Source: an uncultured Gammaproteobacteria bacterium
GTDB lineage: Bacteria; Pseudomonadota; Gammaproteobacteria; Arenicellales; JAANXG01
Direction: 5' to 3'
DNA length: 63,012 nt
Assembly: GCA_947259705.1 (NCBI GenBank)
Contig: CAMYNL010000013.1
Coordinates: 1-63,012, forward strand
This document shows positions 33,071 through 43,841 of the stretch, one piece after another; the stretch's first letter is position 1; the number at the start of each line of letters is the position of its first letter. The position numbers were made by a program, and so were the translations under genes. The notes under the pieces are model-generated. The model saw nothing but the letters and a program-made list of their open reading frames with translations. It searched no databases and was not told the DNA's origin.

Positions 33071-34978
33071 TCATGGCGTGATGATGCGGGATTTGCCGCC
33101 GCCCAGGCGGCCGCTCAGCAGCCTGTTCACGCGCCTGACATAAGCCGCGGGCTCTTGCAGCTTGGCCCCCTCACTCAATGCGGCCTGGTCGAACAACACC
33201 CGGCCCCATTCCTCCAGGTCGTCGGCGTCCGCCTCCAGCGCCTGGATCATGGGGTGTTCGGGATTGAGTTCCAGTATCGGCTTGTAGGGCGGGGCGGTCT
33301 GGCCCACCGACTTCAGGATGCGTTCCAGGTTGGCGCCTATTTCGTGCTCGTCCGCGACCAGGCAGGCAGGCGAATCGGTGAGACGCCGGGTCAGGCGCAC
33401 CGACTTGACCTGATCTTTGAGTATCTCCTGCAGCCGTTCCACCAACCGGCCGAGTCCGCTTTCAGCGGCGCCATCGGTGTCCTGATCCAGATCTTGGTTC
33501 AACTCGCCGAGGTCGAGAGCACCCTTCGCGACCGACTGCAGTGGCTTGTCGTCGTACTCGGTGAGATGTCCCACCAGCCATTCGTCTATGGGATCGGTGA
33601 GCAGCAGCACTTCGATCTCATGCTTGCGGAAAATCTCGAGGTGCGGCGAGTTCTTTGCCGCCGGATGGCTTTCCGCGGTGAGGTAATAGATCGCCTTCTG
33701 GCTGGCAGGCATGCGCTGCACATATTCGGACAAGGAGGTGTTTTGGGTGTCACCCTCGGAGCTGGTGGTGGCGAAACGCAGCAGCTCGGCGATGGTTTTG
33801 TTGTTATCGGGGTCTTCGATCACCCCCTCCTTGAAGACCTGACCGAACTGATCCCAGAACGACTGGTACTTGTCGGCCTGTTTCGCCGCCAGGCGCTTCA
33901 GTTCGCTCAGCACTTTCTTCACCGATCCCGCCTTGATCTTGTCGATTTCCTTGTTGTGCTGCAGGAACTCACGGGACACATTGAGGGGCAGGTCAGCGGA
34001 ATCGATGACACCACGCACGAAGCGCAGGTACACGGGCATCAGATGCTCCGCGTCATCCATGATGAAGACGCGGCGTACGTAGAGCTTCACGCCGTGCCGC
34101 CGTTCCCGGTCGAACAGATCGAACGGGGCGTGGGCGGGAATGTAAAGCAGGGAGATGTATTCCAGCTTCCCCTCGACCCGGTTGTGGAGCACTGCCAGCG
34201 GGGGCTGGGGGTCGTAACTGAGCGTGGTGTAAAAGGTATTGTATTCCTCCTCGGTGATGTCTTTCTTGCTGCGCGCCCACAGGGCGGAGCCCTTGTTGAC
34301 AGTATCCCATTCCACGGAGGCGCCCTTTTTGTCGCCGGGTGTCCGGGGCATGCGAATGGGCAATGAAATATGGTCCGAGTATTTGCTGATGATGCTGCGC
34401 AGGCGTGCGTCGTCGAGAAACTCCCTTTCCTCCTTGCGCAGGGTCAGAATTACCTCCGTGCCCCGCTCGGTCTTTTCCGTCGCTTCCAACACGTACTCGC
34501 CGGCGCCGGCGGATTCCCACCGCAGCCCCGCGTCCGGAGCGGTGCCCGCCTTACGGGTCAGCAGGGTGACGCGTTCGGCGACCATGAACACGGAATAGAA
34601 GCCGACGCCGAATTGGCCGATCAGGTTGCTGTCCTTGGCCTGGTCGCCGCTCAGGGCCTCGACGAACTGTCTGGTCCCCGAGCTGGCGATGGTGCCGATA
34701 TTCTCGATCACCTCGTCGCGGCTCATGCCGATGCCATTGTCGCGCACGGTGATGGTGCGCTTTTTCTTGTCGAATTCGACATCAATCGTCAGCTCCGCGT
34801 CCTGCTCCATCATGCCTTCGTTGGTCAACGCGGAAAAACGCAGCTGGTCGCAGGCATCTGAAGCATTGGAGATGAGCTCGCGCAGGAAGATCTCCTTGTG
34901 GCTGTACAGGGAATGGATCATCAGGTGCAGCAGCTGCTGTACCTCGGTCTGGAAGCTGAACGTTTCGGTCTTACTCAT
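33071..34978 (-). CDS. htpG: Chaperone HtpG (bacterial Hsp90)
   Basis: ATP-dependent dimeric chaperone of 635 residues. N-terminal GHKL ATPase: ELISNASDACDQLRF with the Mg-binding Asn, VRDNGIGMSRDEVIENIGTI, and the lid and glycine box IGQFGVGFYSVFMVAE. The middle domain has RVFIMDDAEHLMPVYLRFV and GVIDSADLPLNVSREFLQ; the C-terminal domain ends ELNPEHPMIQALEAD with dimerisation helices. ATG 34978 gives the family-standard MSKTETFSFQTEV. A sigma-32-like promoter lies 65-92 bases upstream, inside the end of folD. Confidence 0.97.
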   Translation of the reverse strand: MSKTETFSFQTEVQQLLHLMIHSLYSHKEIFLRELISNASDACDQLRFSALTNEGMMEQDAELTIDVEFDKKKRTITVRDNGIGMSRDEVIENIGTIASSGTRQFVEALSGDQAKDSNLIGQFGVGFYSVFMVAERVTLLTRKAGTAPDAGLRWESAGAGEYVLEATEKTERGTEVILTLRKEEREFLDDARLRSIISKYSDHISLPIRMPRTPGDKKGASVEWDTVNKGSALWARSKKDITEEEYNTFYTTLSYDPQPPLAVLHNRVEGKLEYISLLYIPAHAPFDLFDRERRHGVKLYVRRVFIMDDAEHLMPVYLRFVRGVIDSADLPLNVSREFLQHNKEIDKIKAGSVKKVLSELKRLAAKQADKYQSFWDQFGQVFKEGVIEDPDNNKTIAELLRFATTSSEGDTQNTSLSEYVQRMPASQKAIYYLTAESHPAAKNSPHLEIFRKHEIEVLLLTDPIDEWLVGHLTEYDDKPLQSVAKGALDLGELNQDLDQDTDGAAESGLGRLVERLQEILKDQVKSVRLTRRLTDSPACLVADEHEIGANLERILKSVGQTAPPYKPILELNPEHPMIQALEADADDLEEWGRVLFDQAALSEGAKLQEPAAYVRRVNRLLSGRLGGGKSRIITP

Positions 34979-35042
34979 GTCATCTGGTTCGATCTGGTGG
35001 CTTGAGGGTAATTGCGGCGGTAAACCACTGCCGCAGGCGTAT

Positions 35043-35070
35043 AAATAGGTCGGCTTCAGCGGTTTTCAAG
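35043..35070 (-). promoter_or_regulatory. Sigma-32-like promoter of htpG
   Basis: On the minus strand, -35 CTTGAAA (35070-35064) is perfect, and 13 bases on ACCTATTT (35050-35043) matches the CCCCATTT consensus at six of eight positions. It overlaps the last bases of folD and lies 65 bases before the htpG start. Confidence 0.7.
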
Positions 35071-35922
35071 AGGGTCGCGGGCAGCGGCGCTGTCCAGGGT
35101 GTTCTGCAGCAGCGTTGCCACGGTCATGGGACCGACGCCTCCCGGCACCGGAGTGATCCAAGCGGCGCGCCGGCTGGCGCCGGCAAAGTCGACATCACCG
35201 ACCAGCGTGCCTGCCGCGGTGTGGTTCATGCCGACGTCTATCACGGTCGCGCCCCGTTTGATCCAGTCCCCGGCCACGAACTGCGCGCGACCGACGGCCG
35301 CGACCACGATATCGGCGCCTGCGACCTTGCGGTCGAGATCCCTGGTGCGGCTGTGGCACACCGTGACTGTCGCATCCACGCGCAGCAGCTCCAGCGCCAT
35401 CGGGCGCCCGACGATGTTGGAGCGCCCTATGATTACCGCGTCCGACCCGGCCAGGGGCAGGCCCGTGCGCTCGAGCAGCGTCATAATGCCGCGCGGCGTG
35501 CAGGGCCGAAACCCCGGTAAGGACAATGCCAGGCGACCCATGTTGTACGGATGGAAGCCATCGGCGTCCTTGGCGGGATCGATGTGCTCGATGACCGCAC
35601 CGCTGTCGATCTGGGTCGGCAGCGGCAGCTGCACCAGGATGCCGTCCACCTCGGGGTCGGCGTTGAGGGTCTGGATAAGGTCCAGCAGGTCTGACTGGCC
35701 GGTGTCCGGGGCCAGGATATGAAGGAAGGAGCGGATGCCTGAACGTGCGCAGGCACGTTCCTTGTTGCTCACATAGACTCGCGAGGCGGGATTATCACCC
35801 ACCAGTATCATGGCGAGCCCCGGCGCCCGCCGGCCTGTTGCCAGCCGGTGTTGTACGGCCTGTCGGATGTCTTCGATCAACTCCGCGGCAACCTGCTTGC
35901 CGTCGAGGATATTGGCGCTCAT
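35056..35922 (-). CDS. folD: Methylenetetrahydrofolate dehydrogenase/cyclohydrolase FolD
   Basis: Bifunctional enzyme interconverting 5,10-methylene- and 10-formyl-tetrahydrofolate with NADP. 288 residues. Substrate site with catalytic Lys in YVSNKERACARSGI, signature VDGILVQLPLPTQID, DGFHPYNMGRL, then NADP-binding VIIGRSNIVGRPMALELL, TVCHSRT, DIVVAAVGRAQFV and C-terminal TPVPGGVGPMTVATLL. ATG 35922 is the family start. Transcribed toward htpG and divergent from the tRNA cluster, a neighbourhood shared with Pseudomonas (folD beside tRNAs and tig). Confidence 0.97.
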   Translation of the reverse strand: MSANILDGKQVAAELIEDIRQAVQHRLATGRRAPGLAMILVGDNPASRVYVSNKERACARSGIRSFLHILAPDTGQSDLLDLIQTLNADPEVDGILVQLPLPTQIDSGAVIEHIDPAKDADGFHPYNMGRLALSLPGFRPCTPRGIMTLLERTGLPLAGSDAVIIGRSNIVGRPMALELLRVDATVTVCHSRTRDLDRKVAGADIVVAAVGRAQFVAGDWIKRGATVIDVGMNHTAAGTLVGDVDFAGASRRAAWITPVPGGVGPMTVATLLQNTLDSAAARDPLENR

Positions 35923-36056
35923 GGCTGGTTCTTTTCCGCTCTATAGCTGTACCGGGGAGTGGCCCAGCGCGCGTTGACGCTGTCCTGGTCAGCGCGTATA
36001 TTCGCGCCCCTTGTGCTTGCAGACCCTAGGCCGTATTGTAAGCGCAAACTTTTTCC

Positions 36057-36133
<77 letters not shown>

Positions 36134-36204
36134 GCTGGAAACCAGACGCTGATGACCGTGCAGACGCGGCCCCCGGACCCTTTGCGCGGCGGCTGTACTG
36201 GTAC

Positions 36205-36544
36205 GCGCCCGTAGCTCAACCGGACAGAGCAACGGCCTTCAAGCGTGGCACGAGCCACGGCCGGGAGCCTTTGCGGGGAACAGAACCCGCGAAGTGGAGG
36301 GCACTGTATCGGTGGAACCTTAACGCGTAGCGGCGATGGCAATACCGAGGAAACCGCCGGCGGCGGGATCCGTAGAGACTATACGTGCCCCACCTGTGAC
36401 GGTGAAGATATAGTCCAGACCACAAACCTGATATGCTGGTCACGAGCGGCGCGGCGACCGCGCGGGCCGGGAAAGCAGGGCAGTGAAAGCTGTAGTGGTA
36501 AGCTAAGCCGTAGGTTACAGGTTCGAGTCCTGTCGGGCGTGCCA
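36205..36544 (+). tRNA. tRNA-Arg(TCT) interrupted by a group I intron
   Basis: Exon 1 is 36205-36239 and exon 2 is 36503-36544. Joined, they give a 77-base cloverleaf: acceptor GCGCCCG with CGGGCGT, D-arm GCTC/GAGC, anticodon stem ACGGC/GCCGT around loop CTTCTAA (anticodon TCT), T-arm ACAGG TTCGAGT CCTGT, encoded CCA. The break lies inside the anticodon loop, after the second T. That fits group I rules: a U before the 5' site and a G as the last intron base. Without splicing no arginine tRNA can form from this gene. Confidence 0.92.
36240..36502 (+). ncRNA. Group I intron (263 nt) in tRNA-Arg(TCT)
   Basis: The core elements are visible: an R-like segment GTAGAGACTATACG (36372-36385) and an S element AAGATATAGTCC (36405-36416). 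P7 forms between GACTA (36377-36381) and TAGTC (36411-36415). Near the 5' end GTGGC and GCCAC form a hairpin. The intron ends in G. The layout resembles the small group I introns of Azoarcus tRNA-Ile and alpha-proteobacterial tRNA-Arg(CCU). No homing-endonuclease gene is inside, so it is a bare, presumably self-splicing ribozyme. I could not settle the exact P1 pairing with exon 1. Confidence 0.9.
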
Positions 36545-36585
36545 GATTAATCGGGCCGGCACCTATGCTGGTCCAAGGCGACAAT

Positions 36586-36662
36586 GGTGGGCGTAGCTCA
36601 GTTGGTAGAGCTCAGGATTGTGGATCCTGCGGTCGTGGGTTCGATTCCCATCGCTCACCCCA
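36586..36662 (+). tRNA. tRNA-His(GTG)
   Basis: Cloverleaf with acceptor GTGGGCG/CGCTCAC, anticodon stem CAGGA/TCCTG around TTGTGGA (anticodon GTG), T-arm GTGGG TTCGATT CCCAT and encoded CCA. The extra G at 36586 facing C73 is the usual G-1 of tRNA-His. Confidence 0.96.
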
Positions 36663-36674
36663 TCTTTGAAAAGC

Positions 36675-36750
<76 letters not shown>

Positions 36751-36966
36751 GATCCCAACCGTTTCTCCTCCCGGCCCGTCAGGCACAGGCGGGCGCGGCA
36801 CTGGTGTGGGCGGGTGGCGCCGCTGCCTCGATGGCATCGGTGGCGCAACACCCCCGCCTCTGATCAGTCCGCAGTCACCTTCCGTGGACGGTGATGGCTC
36901 GCACTGGTTTGGCAATTTTGAGAGAATCCGCGTCGGCAATGGCCGGGTGGCGGCGTGGCCGGGCGC

Positions 36967-37051
36967 GCGAAAGTGGCGGAACTGGTAGACGCGCTGGTTT
37001 TAGGTACCAGTGGGGCAACCCGTGGGAGTTCGAGTCTCCCCTTTCGCACCA
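36967..37051 (+). tRNA. tRNA-Leu(TAG)
   Basis: 85 bases with a long variable arm, as expected for leucine: acceptor GCGAAAG/CTTTCGC, anticodon stem CTGGT/ACCAG around TTTAGGT (anticodon TAG), variable arm TGGGGCAACCCGT, T-arm GGGAG TTCGAGT CTCCC, encoded CCA. It ends 87 bases before tig. Confidence 0.96.
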
Positions 37052-37138
37052 ACCCGGCGCGAAGGCTTCGCCGTGGGTGTGCAATCAGTAAAGTTCGGAG
37101 CATAGTGATTTGTTGGTCGTCATGGCCTGGGGAGAGTG

Positions 37139-38443
37139 ATGCAGGTATCAGTAGAAAGCACGGGCACGCTGGGACGGCGTCTGACGGTCGCCATCCCCGC
37201 CGCGGACGTGGAAAAAGAAGTCCAGCAGCGCCTGCGACGGCTGGCCAAGAATGCGCGCTTGCCGGGATTCCGCCCCGGCAAGGCGCCGTTGCGGGTCCTG
37301 GAGGCGAAGTACGGCGGCCAGGTGCTAGGCGAGGTGGCCGGCTCGCTGATCGAAAGCACCCTGCGGGCGGCCCTGGCGGAGCGAAAACTGGTGCCGGCAG
37401 GCGGCCCCGAGGTGGAGCCCAAGACACTGGAACGTGGCAAGGACCTGGAATACGTAGCCAGTTTCGACGTCTACCCGGAAGTCACGCGGCTTGATCTGGC
37501 GGGCGTAAAGATCGAAATACCAAGCTGCGAGGTAACTGAAGAAGACGTAGGTAAGGCCCTGGAATCCATGCGAAAACAGCGCGTGAACTGGGAACCGGTC
37601 GAGCGTGGGGCGGAGGACGGCGACCAGGTGGTAATGGATTTCGTCGGCAGTATAGGCGGCGAGCCTTTCGCAGGCGGCAAGGCGGAAGACTATGCTTATG
37701 TGATGGGCAGCGGACAGCTGCTGGAGGATTTCGAACGCGGCCTGGTCGGCGTTCGTCAGGGGGAGCAAAAAGTCATCGAGGTGTCGTTTCCCGACGATTA
37801 CCGGGGCCAGGACGTAGCCGGGAAACTGGCCAGCTTCCAGGTCGAGATCAAGCAAGTCAATGCCCCGCGGCTGCCGGAGGTGGACAAGGAATTTGCCGAG
37901 TCATTTGGTGTCAAAGACGGCGACGTGGACAAGCTCCACAGCGACGTGCGCGATAATCTGCAGCGCGAGATGCAAGAACGCCTGAGCAGCCTCACCCGTC
38001 AGCGGGTGATGGACGCCCTGGTGGAATCGAACTCCATTGAACTGCCGATAAAACTCGTGGAGCAGGAAATCGACCGCATCATCGAAGGTAACAGGAAGAT
38101 GCTCAAGGAGCAGGGTATACCGGTAGAGGGCATGGATCCCGATCGCAGTCATTTCCGGAATGAAGCCGAGCGTCGGGTTGCGCTCGGTCTGATCATGTAC
38201 GAGATCGTGCGGCAACGGAACATACAGGCGGATGCGGACCAGGTGAAGGCTCGGGTTGAGCGCATGGCGGCCAGCTACGAGGACCCCCAGGCTTTCGTGC
38301 AGTGGTACTATTCGGACCAGAACCGGCTGACGCAGCTGGAAGCGGTGGTTCTCGAGGAGCAGGTGGTCGAACACCTGCTGCAGAGTGCGGATGTGCAGCA
38401 CAGTCCGACAAGTTTTGAAGAGCTGGCGAACATCGTCGGCTGA
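37139..38443 (+). CDS. tig: Trigger factor
   Basis: Ribosome-bound chaperone and peptidyl-prolyl isomerase that meets nascent chains at the exit tunnel. The N-terminal ribosome-binding domain has the signature [18 protein letters not shown] (E. coli GFRxGK). The FKBP-like PPIase domain (about 150-245) contains [20 protein letters not shown], and the C-terminal helical arms fill the rest. 434 residues, typical. ATG 37139 follows ggggaga. It heads the conserved tig-clpP-clpX-lon-hupB run, so newly made proteins and their degradation machinery are encoded together. Confidence 0.97.
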   Translation: MQVSVESTGTLGRRLTVAIPAADVEKEVQQRLRRLAKNARLPGFRPGKAPLRVLEAKYGGQVLGEVAGSLIESTLRAALAERKLVPAGGPEVEPKTLERGKDLEYVASFDVYPEVTRLDLAGVKIEIPSCEVTEEDVGKALESMRKQRVNWEPVERGAEDGDQVVMDFVGSIGGEPFAGGKAEDYAYVMGSGQLLEDFERGLVGVRQGEQKVIEVSFPDDYRGQDVAGKLASFQVEIKQVNAPRLPEVDKEFAESFGVKDGDVDKLHSDVRDNLQREMQERLSSLTRQRVMDALVESNSIELPIKLVEQEIDRIIEGNRKMLKEQGIPVEGMDPDRSHFRNEAERRVALGLIMYEIVRQRNIQADADQVKARVERMAASYEDPQAFVQWYYSDQNRLTQLEAVVLEEQVVEHLLQSADVQHSPTSFEELANIVG

Positions 38444-38487
38444 ACCCACGCTGGCTCGACAGCTTGGACAACTATCAGGTGATTGTC

Positions 38488-39114
38488 ATGAATGAAAACA
38501 AGCCGGGTTCCGGTCCTGTTCCACAGGGGATAGGCCTTATCCCCATGGTGGTGGAGAGCACGGGCCGGGGCGAGCGCGCCTTCGACATCTATTCGCGCAT
38601 GTTGAAGGAAAGGGTCGTGTTTCTGGTGGGACCGGTAGACGACCACATGGCCAACCTGATTGTCGCCCAGATGCTGTTCCTGGAGTCGGAGAATCCGGAC
38701 AAGGATATCCATCTGTACATCAACAGCCCGGGCGGCGCGGTCAATGCGGGGCTGGCGATCTACGATACCATGCAGTTCATCAAGCCCGCGGTCAGCACCG
38801 TGGTGGTGGGACAGGCCGCGAGCATGGGGGCCCTGATCCTGGCCGGCGGCGCGAAGGGCAAGAGGCACGCGCTACCACATGCCCGGATCATGATCCATCA
38901 GCCCTGGGGAGGCTTCCAGGGTCAGGCGACGGACATCGACATCCATGCCAAGGAGATATTGCGGCTACGCGAGCGATTGAACCAGATCCTGGTCAACCAT
39001 ACCGGCCAGGACGTGGACACCATCTCCCGCGACACGGATCGGGATTTTTTCATGGGCGGCGAGGAGGCCACTGATTACGGGCTCATCGATTCGGTGCTGC
39101 GCAAGCGGGACTGA
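38488..39114 (+). CDS. clpP: ClpP, proteolytic subunit of Clp proteases
   Basis: Serine peptidase forming a double heptamer that degrades substrates fed by ClpX or ClpA. Catalytic Ser is in [17 protein letters not shown] and His in [19 protein letters not shown], with the Asp in the C-terminal helix region ([17 protein letters not shown]). The N-terminus includes [20 protein letters not shown]. 208 residues. ATG 38488 has aggtga upstream and gives a propeptide of normal length; TTG 38464 would extend it. 73 bases before clpX. Confidence 0.97.
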   Translation: MNENKPGSGPVPQGIGLIPMVVESTGRGERAFDIYSRMLKERVVFLVGPVDDHMANLIVAQMLFLESENPDKDIHLYINSPGGAVNAGLAIYDTMQFIKPAVSTVVVGQAASMGALILAGGAKGKRHALPHARIMIHQPWGGFQGQATDIDIHAKEILRLRERLNQILVNHTGQDVDTISRDTDRDFFMGGEEATDYGLIDSVLRKRD

Positions 39115-39187
39115 AGTCGGAAAACTTGCAAAATTTGCTCTGAGGTTGCATCTTTGCAGATAGGGTAATCAGCGAGACAGTCACGTA

Positions 39188-40468
<1,281 letters not shown>

Positions 40469-40526
40469 CTGCCTGATTTTGCGTCGATTCAGCGGCGACC
40501 GGCGACCCACGGCGGCGGCTTGTTTG

Positions 40527-40555
40527 GTTGATTTCTCGCCATATTGACCCCATAG
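40527..40555 (+). promoter_or_regulatory. Sigma-32-like promoter of lon
   Basis: GTTGATT (40527-40533), 14 bases, then CCCCATAG (40548-40555) fit the heat-shock pattern; the -10 half is strong, the -35 half keeps the TTGA core. It lies 86 bases before the lon start. lon is a sigma-32 gene in E. coli. Confidence 0.65.
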
Positions 40556-40641
40556 TTAAGATCAAGGTGCACGGCTGGGTGTCTCGTGGCCCCCCCCAGG
40601 GCGTGCCTATCTCTATTCTAAGGACCCATGCAGGAAATCTT

Positions 40642-43068
40642 ATGACCGAGCAACCGCCGATCTTCGAGACCGAGTCTCCGATTCCCGTATTGCCCCTGCG
40701 CGATGTGGTGGTGTTCCCCCACATGGTGATCCCGCTGTTCGTGGGCAGGAAGAAATCGATCAAGGCGCTGGAGCGCTCGATGGAGGTCGGAAAGCATATC
40801 CTGCTGGTGGCCCAGCAGAACGCCGCCGACGACGATCCGGGGGCTGAACAAATTTACAAAGTGGGCACCATCGCCAGCATTCTGCAACTGCTCAAGCTGC
40901 CCGACGGCACGGTGAAAGTGCTGGTGGAGGGCGAGCAGAGGGTGGCCATTGACCAGTACACCGAGGTCGATGACTTCTTCAGTGCGACCATAGCGCCGGT
41001 AACCAGCATCGATATGCCCGAGCGGGAGGCCGAGGTACTCATGCGCACCGTGCTGAACGAGTTCGATCAGTACGTGAAGTTGAACAACAAGATTCCTCCC
41101 GAGATCCTCACCTCGCTCGCCGGCATTGACGACCCGAGCCGGTTGGCGGACACCATAGCCGCCCACCTCAGCCTCAAGATAGAGGATAAGCAGAACATCC
41201 TGGAGATGTCTGACATCCGCCAGCGGCTGGAGCACATACTTGGCGTGATGGAATCCGAGATCGATCTGCTTCAGGTGGAGAAGCGGATACGCGGGCGGGT
41301 CAAGAAACAGATGGAGAAGAGCCAACGCGAGTACTACCTCAACGAGCAGATGAAGGCCATCCAGAAGGAACTGGGAGACATGGATGAAGTCCCTAATGAA
41401 GTCGAAGAGTTGATGAAGAAGATCGAGGACGCGGGCATGTCCAAGGAGGCCAGGGAAAAGACCGAGTCGGAGCTGAAGAAGCTTAAGATGATGTCGCCAA
41501 TGTCCGCGGAGGCAACGGTGGTCCGCAACTACATCGACTGGCTGCTGCAGGTGCCATGGAAGAAGCGGACCAAGGTGCGCAAGGATCTAACGGCGGCCGA
41601 GAAGATCCTGGAAGAGGATCACTATGGGCTGGAGAAGGTGAAGGAACGCATCCTCGAGTACCTGGCAGTGCAGCAGCGGATCAAGAAGATCAAGGGCCCG
41701 ATCCTTTGCCTGGTCGGACCGCCGGGCGTGGGCAAGACCTCGCTGGGCAAATCGATCGCGCGCGCGACCAACCGCAAGTTCATACGCATGTCGCTGGGTG
41801 GTGTCCGCGACGAGGCGGAGATTCGCGGCCACAGGCGCACCTACATCGGCTCCATGCCCGGCAAGATCGTGCAGAACATGAGCAAGGGGAAGACGCGCAA
41901 CCCGCTGTTCATGCTCGATGAGGTGGACAAGATGTCCATGGATTTTCGAGGCGATCCTTCATCGGCCCTGTTGGAAGTACTGGACCCGGAGCAGAACAAC
42001 TCGTTCGTGGACCATTACCTGGAGGTGGATTACGACCTCTCCGAGGTGATGTTCGTGGCCACGGCGAATACGCTGAACATCCCGCCGCCATTGCTCGACC
42101 GGATGGAAGTGATCCGCCTGTCGGGATATACCGAGGACGAAAAGATCAACATCGCCATACGTTACCTCGTTCGCAAGCAGCGCCAGAATAACGGCCTCAA
42201 CGAGGACGAGGTTTCGATCCGCAAGAGCGCGCTGATCGATATCACCCGGTACTACACGCGCGAGGCGGGGGTACGCGGATTGGAGCGGGAAATTGCGAAG
42301 ATCTGCCGCAAAGTGGCCAAGGAACTGCTGCTGGACGATAGGCGCAGCAAGGTGTCCATTACGCCCCGCAACCTGGAAAAGTACCTGGGCGTGCGCAGAT
42401 TCCGCTACGGCAAGTCCCAGGGAAGGAACCAAGTCGGGCAGGTGACCGGGTTGGCGTGGACCGAGGTGGGAGGTGAACTGCTGACCATCGAGTCCGCCAT
42501 TCTGACCGGTAAGGGAAAGCAGATCTTCACCGGTAAGCTGGGCGATGTGATGCAGGAATCCATCCAGGCGGCAATGAGCGTGGTGCGCAGCCGGGCGCCG
42601 AGTTTCAGCGTCGACCCGGAGTACTTTCAGAAACACGATTTTCACGTGCATGTACCGGAAGGCGCGACTCCGAAGGACGGTCCCAGCGCCGGTATCGGTA
42701 TGTGCACCGCACTGCTGTCAGCGATCACCAGTATTCCAGTCCGTTCGGAAGTCGCCATGACGGGGGAGATCACATTACGTGGCGAGGTGCTTCCCATCGG
42801 CGGCCTGAAAGAGAAGCTGCTGGCAGCCCACAGGGGTGGCATCAAGACGGTGGTGATCCCTGAAGAGAACGAAAAGGACCTGGTCGAGATACCGAAGAAC
42901 ATCAAGGACAGCCTCTCCATCCGTCCGGTAAAATGGATTGACGAAGTGCTCGAGGTGGCCCTGGAACGGATGCCGGAGATCGCCGGGGAGGAGCCAAATC
43001 CGAAGAAGGGAGGATCGGGGAAGTCGGTCCCGGATGACTCGGCCTCCGATTCCGTCACCACTCACTGA
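40642..43068 (+). CDS. lon: Lon protease
   Basis: ATP-dependent serine protease for misfolded and regulatory proteins. N-terminal LAN domain ([20 protein letters not shown]), long coiled-coil middle part ([20 protein letters not shown]), AAA+ domain with Walker [17 protein letters not shown], and C-terminal peptidase domain with the catalytic Ser in [18 protein letters not shown] and Lys in [18 protein letters not shown]. 808 residues. ATG 40642 is preceded by aggaaa and gives [20 protein letters not shown]; the upstream open frame has no homology. Follows clpX and precedes hupB, as in E. coli and Pseudomonas. Confidence 0.98.
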   Translation: MTEQPPIFETESPIPVLPLRDVVVFPHMVIPLFVGRKKSIKALERSMEVGKHILLVAQQNAADDDPGAEQIYKVGTIASILQLLKLPDGTVKVLVEGEQRVAIDQYTEVDDFFSATIAPVTSIDMPEREAEVLMRTVLNEFDQYVKLNNKIPPEILTSLAGIDDPSRLADTIAAHLSLKIEDKQNILEMSDIRQRLEHILGVMESEIDLLQVEKRIRGRVKKQMEKSQREYYLNEQMKAIQKELGDMDEVPNEVEELMKKIEDAGMSKEAREKTESELKKLKMMSPMSAEATVVRNYIDWLLQVPWKKRTKVRKDLTAAEKILEEDHYGLEKVKERILEYLAVQQRIKKIKGPILCLVGPPGVGKTSLGKSIARATNRKFIRMSLGGVRDEAEIRGHRRTYIGSMPGKIVQNMSKGKTRNPLFMLDEVDKMSMDFRGDPSSALLEVLDPEQNNSFVDHYLEVDYDLSEVMFVATANTLNIPPPLLDRMEVIRLSGYTEDEKINIAIRYLVRKQRQNNGLNEDEVSIRKSALIDITRYYTREAGVRGLEREIAKICRKVAKELLLDDRRSKVSITPRNLEKYLGVRRFRYGKSQGRNQVGQVTGLAWTEVGGELLTIESAILTGKGKQIFTGKLGDVMQESIQAAMSVVRSRAPSFSVDPEYFQKHDFHVHVPEGATPKDGPSAGIGMCTALLSAITSIPVRSEVAMTGEITLRGEVLPIGGLKEKLLAAHRGGIKTVVIPEENEKDLVEIPKNIKDSLSIRPVKWIDEVLEVALERMPEIAGEEPNPKKGGSGKSVPDDSASDSVTTH

Positions 43069-43179
43069 TAGACGACGTTGATTTTAGAATGTTGGCGTAG
43101 GTGGTTGTTTTCGTTGCTATTGGCGGAAACCACCGGTCGGCTTGCGTAATCCTGGTGCACCACCAGCCGTCGAGATTCC

Positions 43180-43209
43180 TTGACACGCGTTTTTTTGACT
43201 TGGTATAAG
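43180..43209 (+). promoter_or_regulatory. Sigma-70-type promoter of hupB
   Basis: TTGACA (43180-43185) and TATAAG (43204-43209) are 18 bases apart. The -35 box is perfect and the -10 box keeps TATAA. It lies about 100 bases before the hupB start, leaving a leader of moderate length. Confidence 0.75.
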
Positions 43210-43312
43210 GTGCGCGCGAGAGGAACGGCGAGGACAGAACGCTGGCCTTACCTCACACCGTCTTTATCCTTTTAATTTTCACCGCTTCGACGACTAACCA
43301 AGGGGACAAACC

Positions 43313-43585
43313 GTGAATAAAGCGGATTTGATTGATATGGTTGCCACCAAGGCAGAACTTTCCAAGACCGACGCGTCAAGCGCGGTCGACGCCCTCATCA
43401 ACGGCATCACCTCCACCTTGAAGAGAGGTGACTCGGTGACCTTAGTAGGGTTCGGTACGTTTTCTGTAAGCGAGCGTGCGGCACGTACGGGACGTAATCC
43501 GCGCACCGGTGACGTGATCACGATACCGGCGTCCAAGAGCCCCAAGTTCAAAGCTGGCAAAGCTCTCAAGGATGCCCTAAACTAA
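43313..43585 (+). CDS. hupB: DNA-binding protein HU-beta
   Basis: Nucleoid protein of 90 residues that bends DNA as a dimer. The sequence is canonical: [20 protein letters not shown] helix pair, [22 protein letters not shown] for the beta-arm base and the [20 protein letters not shown] arm with the intercalating Pro. The start is GTG at 43313, after agggga. The arm and the order lon-hupB-tRNA-ppiD are standard. tRNA-Val follows 13 bases after the stop, so the tRNAs may be read from the hupB transcript. Confidence 0.97.
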   Translation: MNKADLIDMVATKAELSKTDASSAVDALINGITSTLKRGDSVTLVGFGTFSVSERAARTGRNPRTGDVITIPASKSPKFKAGKALKDALN

Positions 43586-43598
43586 CGCGCCTTTTGCG

Positions 43599-43674
43599 GG
43601 GTGCTTAGCTCAGTTGGGAGAGCGTCGCCCTTACAAGGCGAAGGTCGGCGGTTCAAGCCCGTCAGCACCCACCA
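43599..43674 (+). tRNA. tRNA-Val(TAC)
   Basis: 76 bases: acceptor GGGTGCT/AGCACCC, anticodon stem TCGCC/GGCGA around CTTACAA (anticodon TAC), T-arm GGCGG TTCAAGC CCGTC, encoded CCA. Confidence 0.97.
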
Positions 43675-43687
43675 GCAATAGAGTTAT

Positions 43688-43764
43688 GGAGCGGTAGTTC
43701 AGTTGGTTAGAATACCGGCCTGTCACGCCGGGGGTCGCGGGTTCGAGTCCCGTCCGCTCCGCCA
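43688..43764 (+). tRNA. tRNA-Asp(GTC)
   Basis: 77 bases: acceptor GGAGCGG/CCGCTCC, anticodon stem CCGGC/GCCGG around CTGTCAC (anticodon GTC), T-arm CGCGG TTCGAGT CCCGT, encoded CCA. Thirteen bases after tRNA-Val. Confidence 0.97.
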
Positions 43765-43776
43765 CCGGGCGAAACG

Positions 43777-43803
43777 AAGGGCGAGGAAACTCGCCCTTTT
43801 TAT
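43777..43803 (+). terminator. Intrinsic terminator after the Val-Asp tRNAs
   Basis: A 9-bp stem AAGGGCGAG/CTCGCCCTT with loop GAAA (43786-43789) is followed by a T-rich run. It closes the hupB-tRNA transcript before ppiD. Confidence 0.92.
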
Positions 43804-43841
43804 TTGCTCGAGTTCACAAGCGAATTGGTGATGAACCAGTA

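Noticed and set aside
36245-36550. Open frame of about 100 codons on the plus strand across the tRNA-Arg region
   Set aside because: It runs through the group I intron and both the tRNA exon and spacer; no ribosome site or protein family. It is RNA-coding DNA.
38444-38487. Search for a heat-shock promoter directly upstream of clpP
   Set aside because: No CTTGAA/CCCCAT pair at proper spacing; clpP is probably read from upstream of tig.
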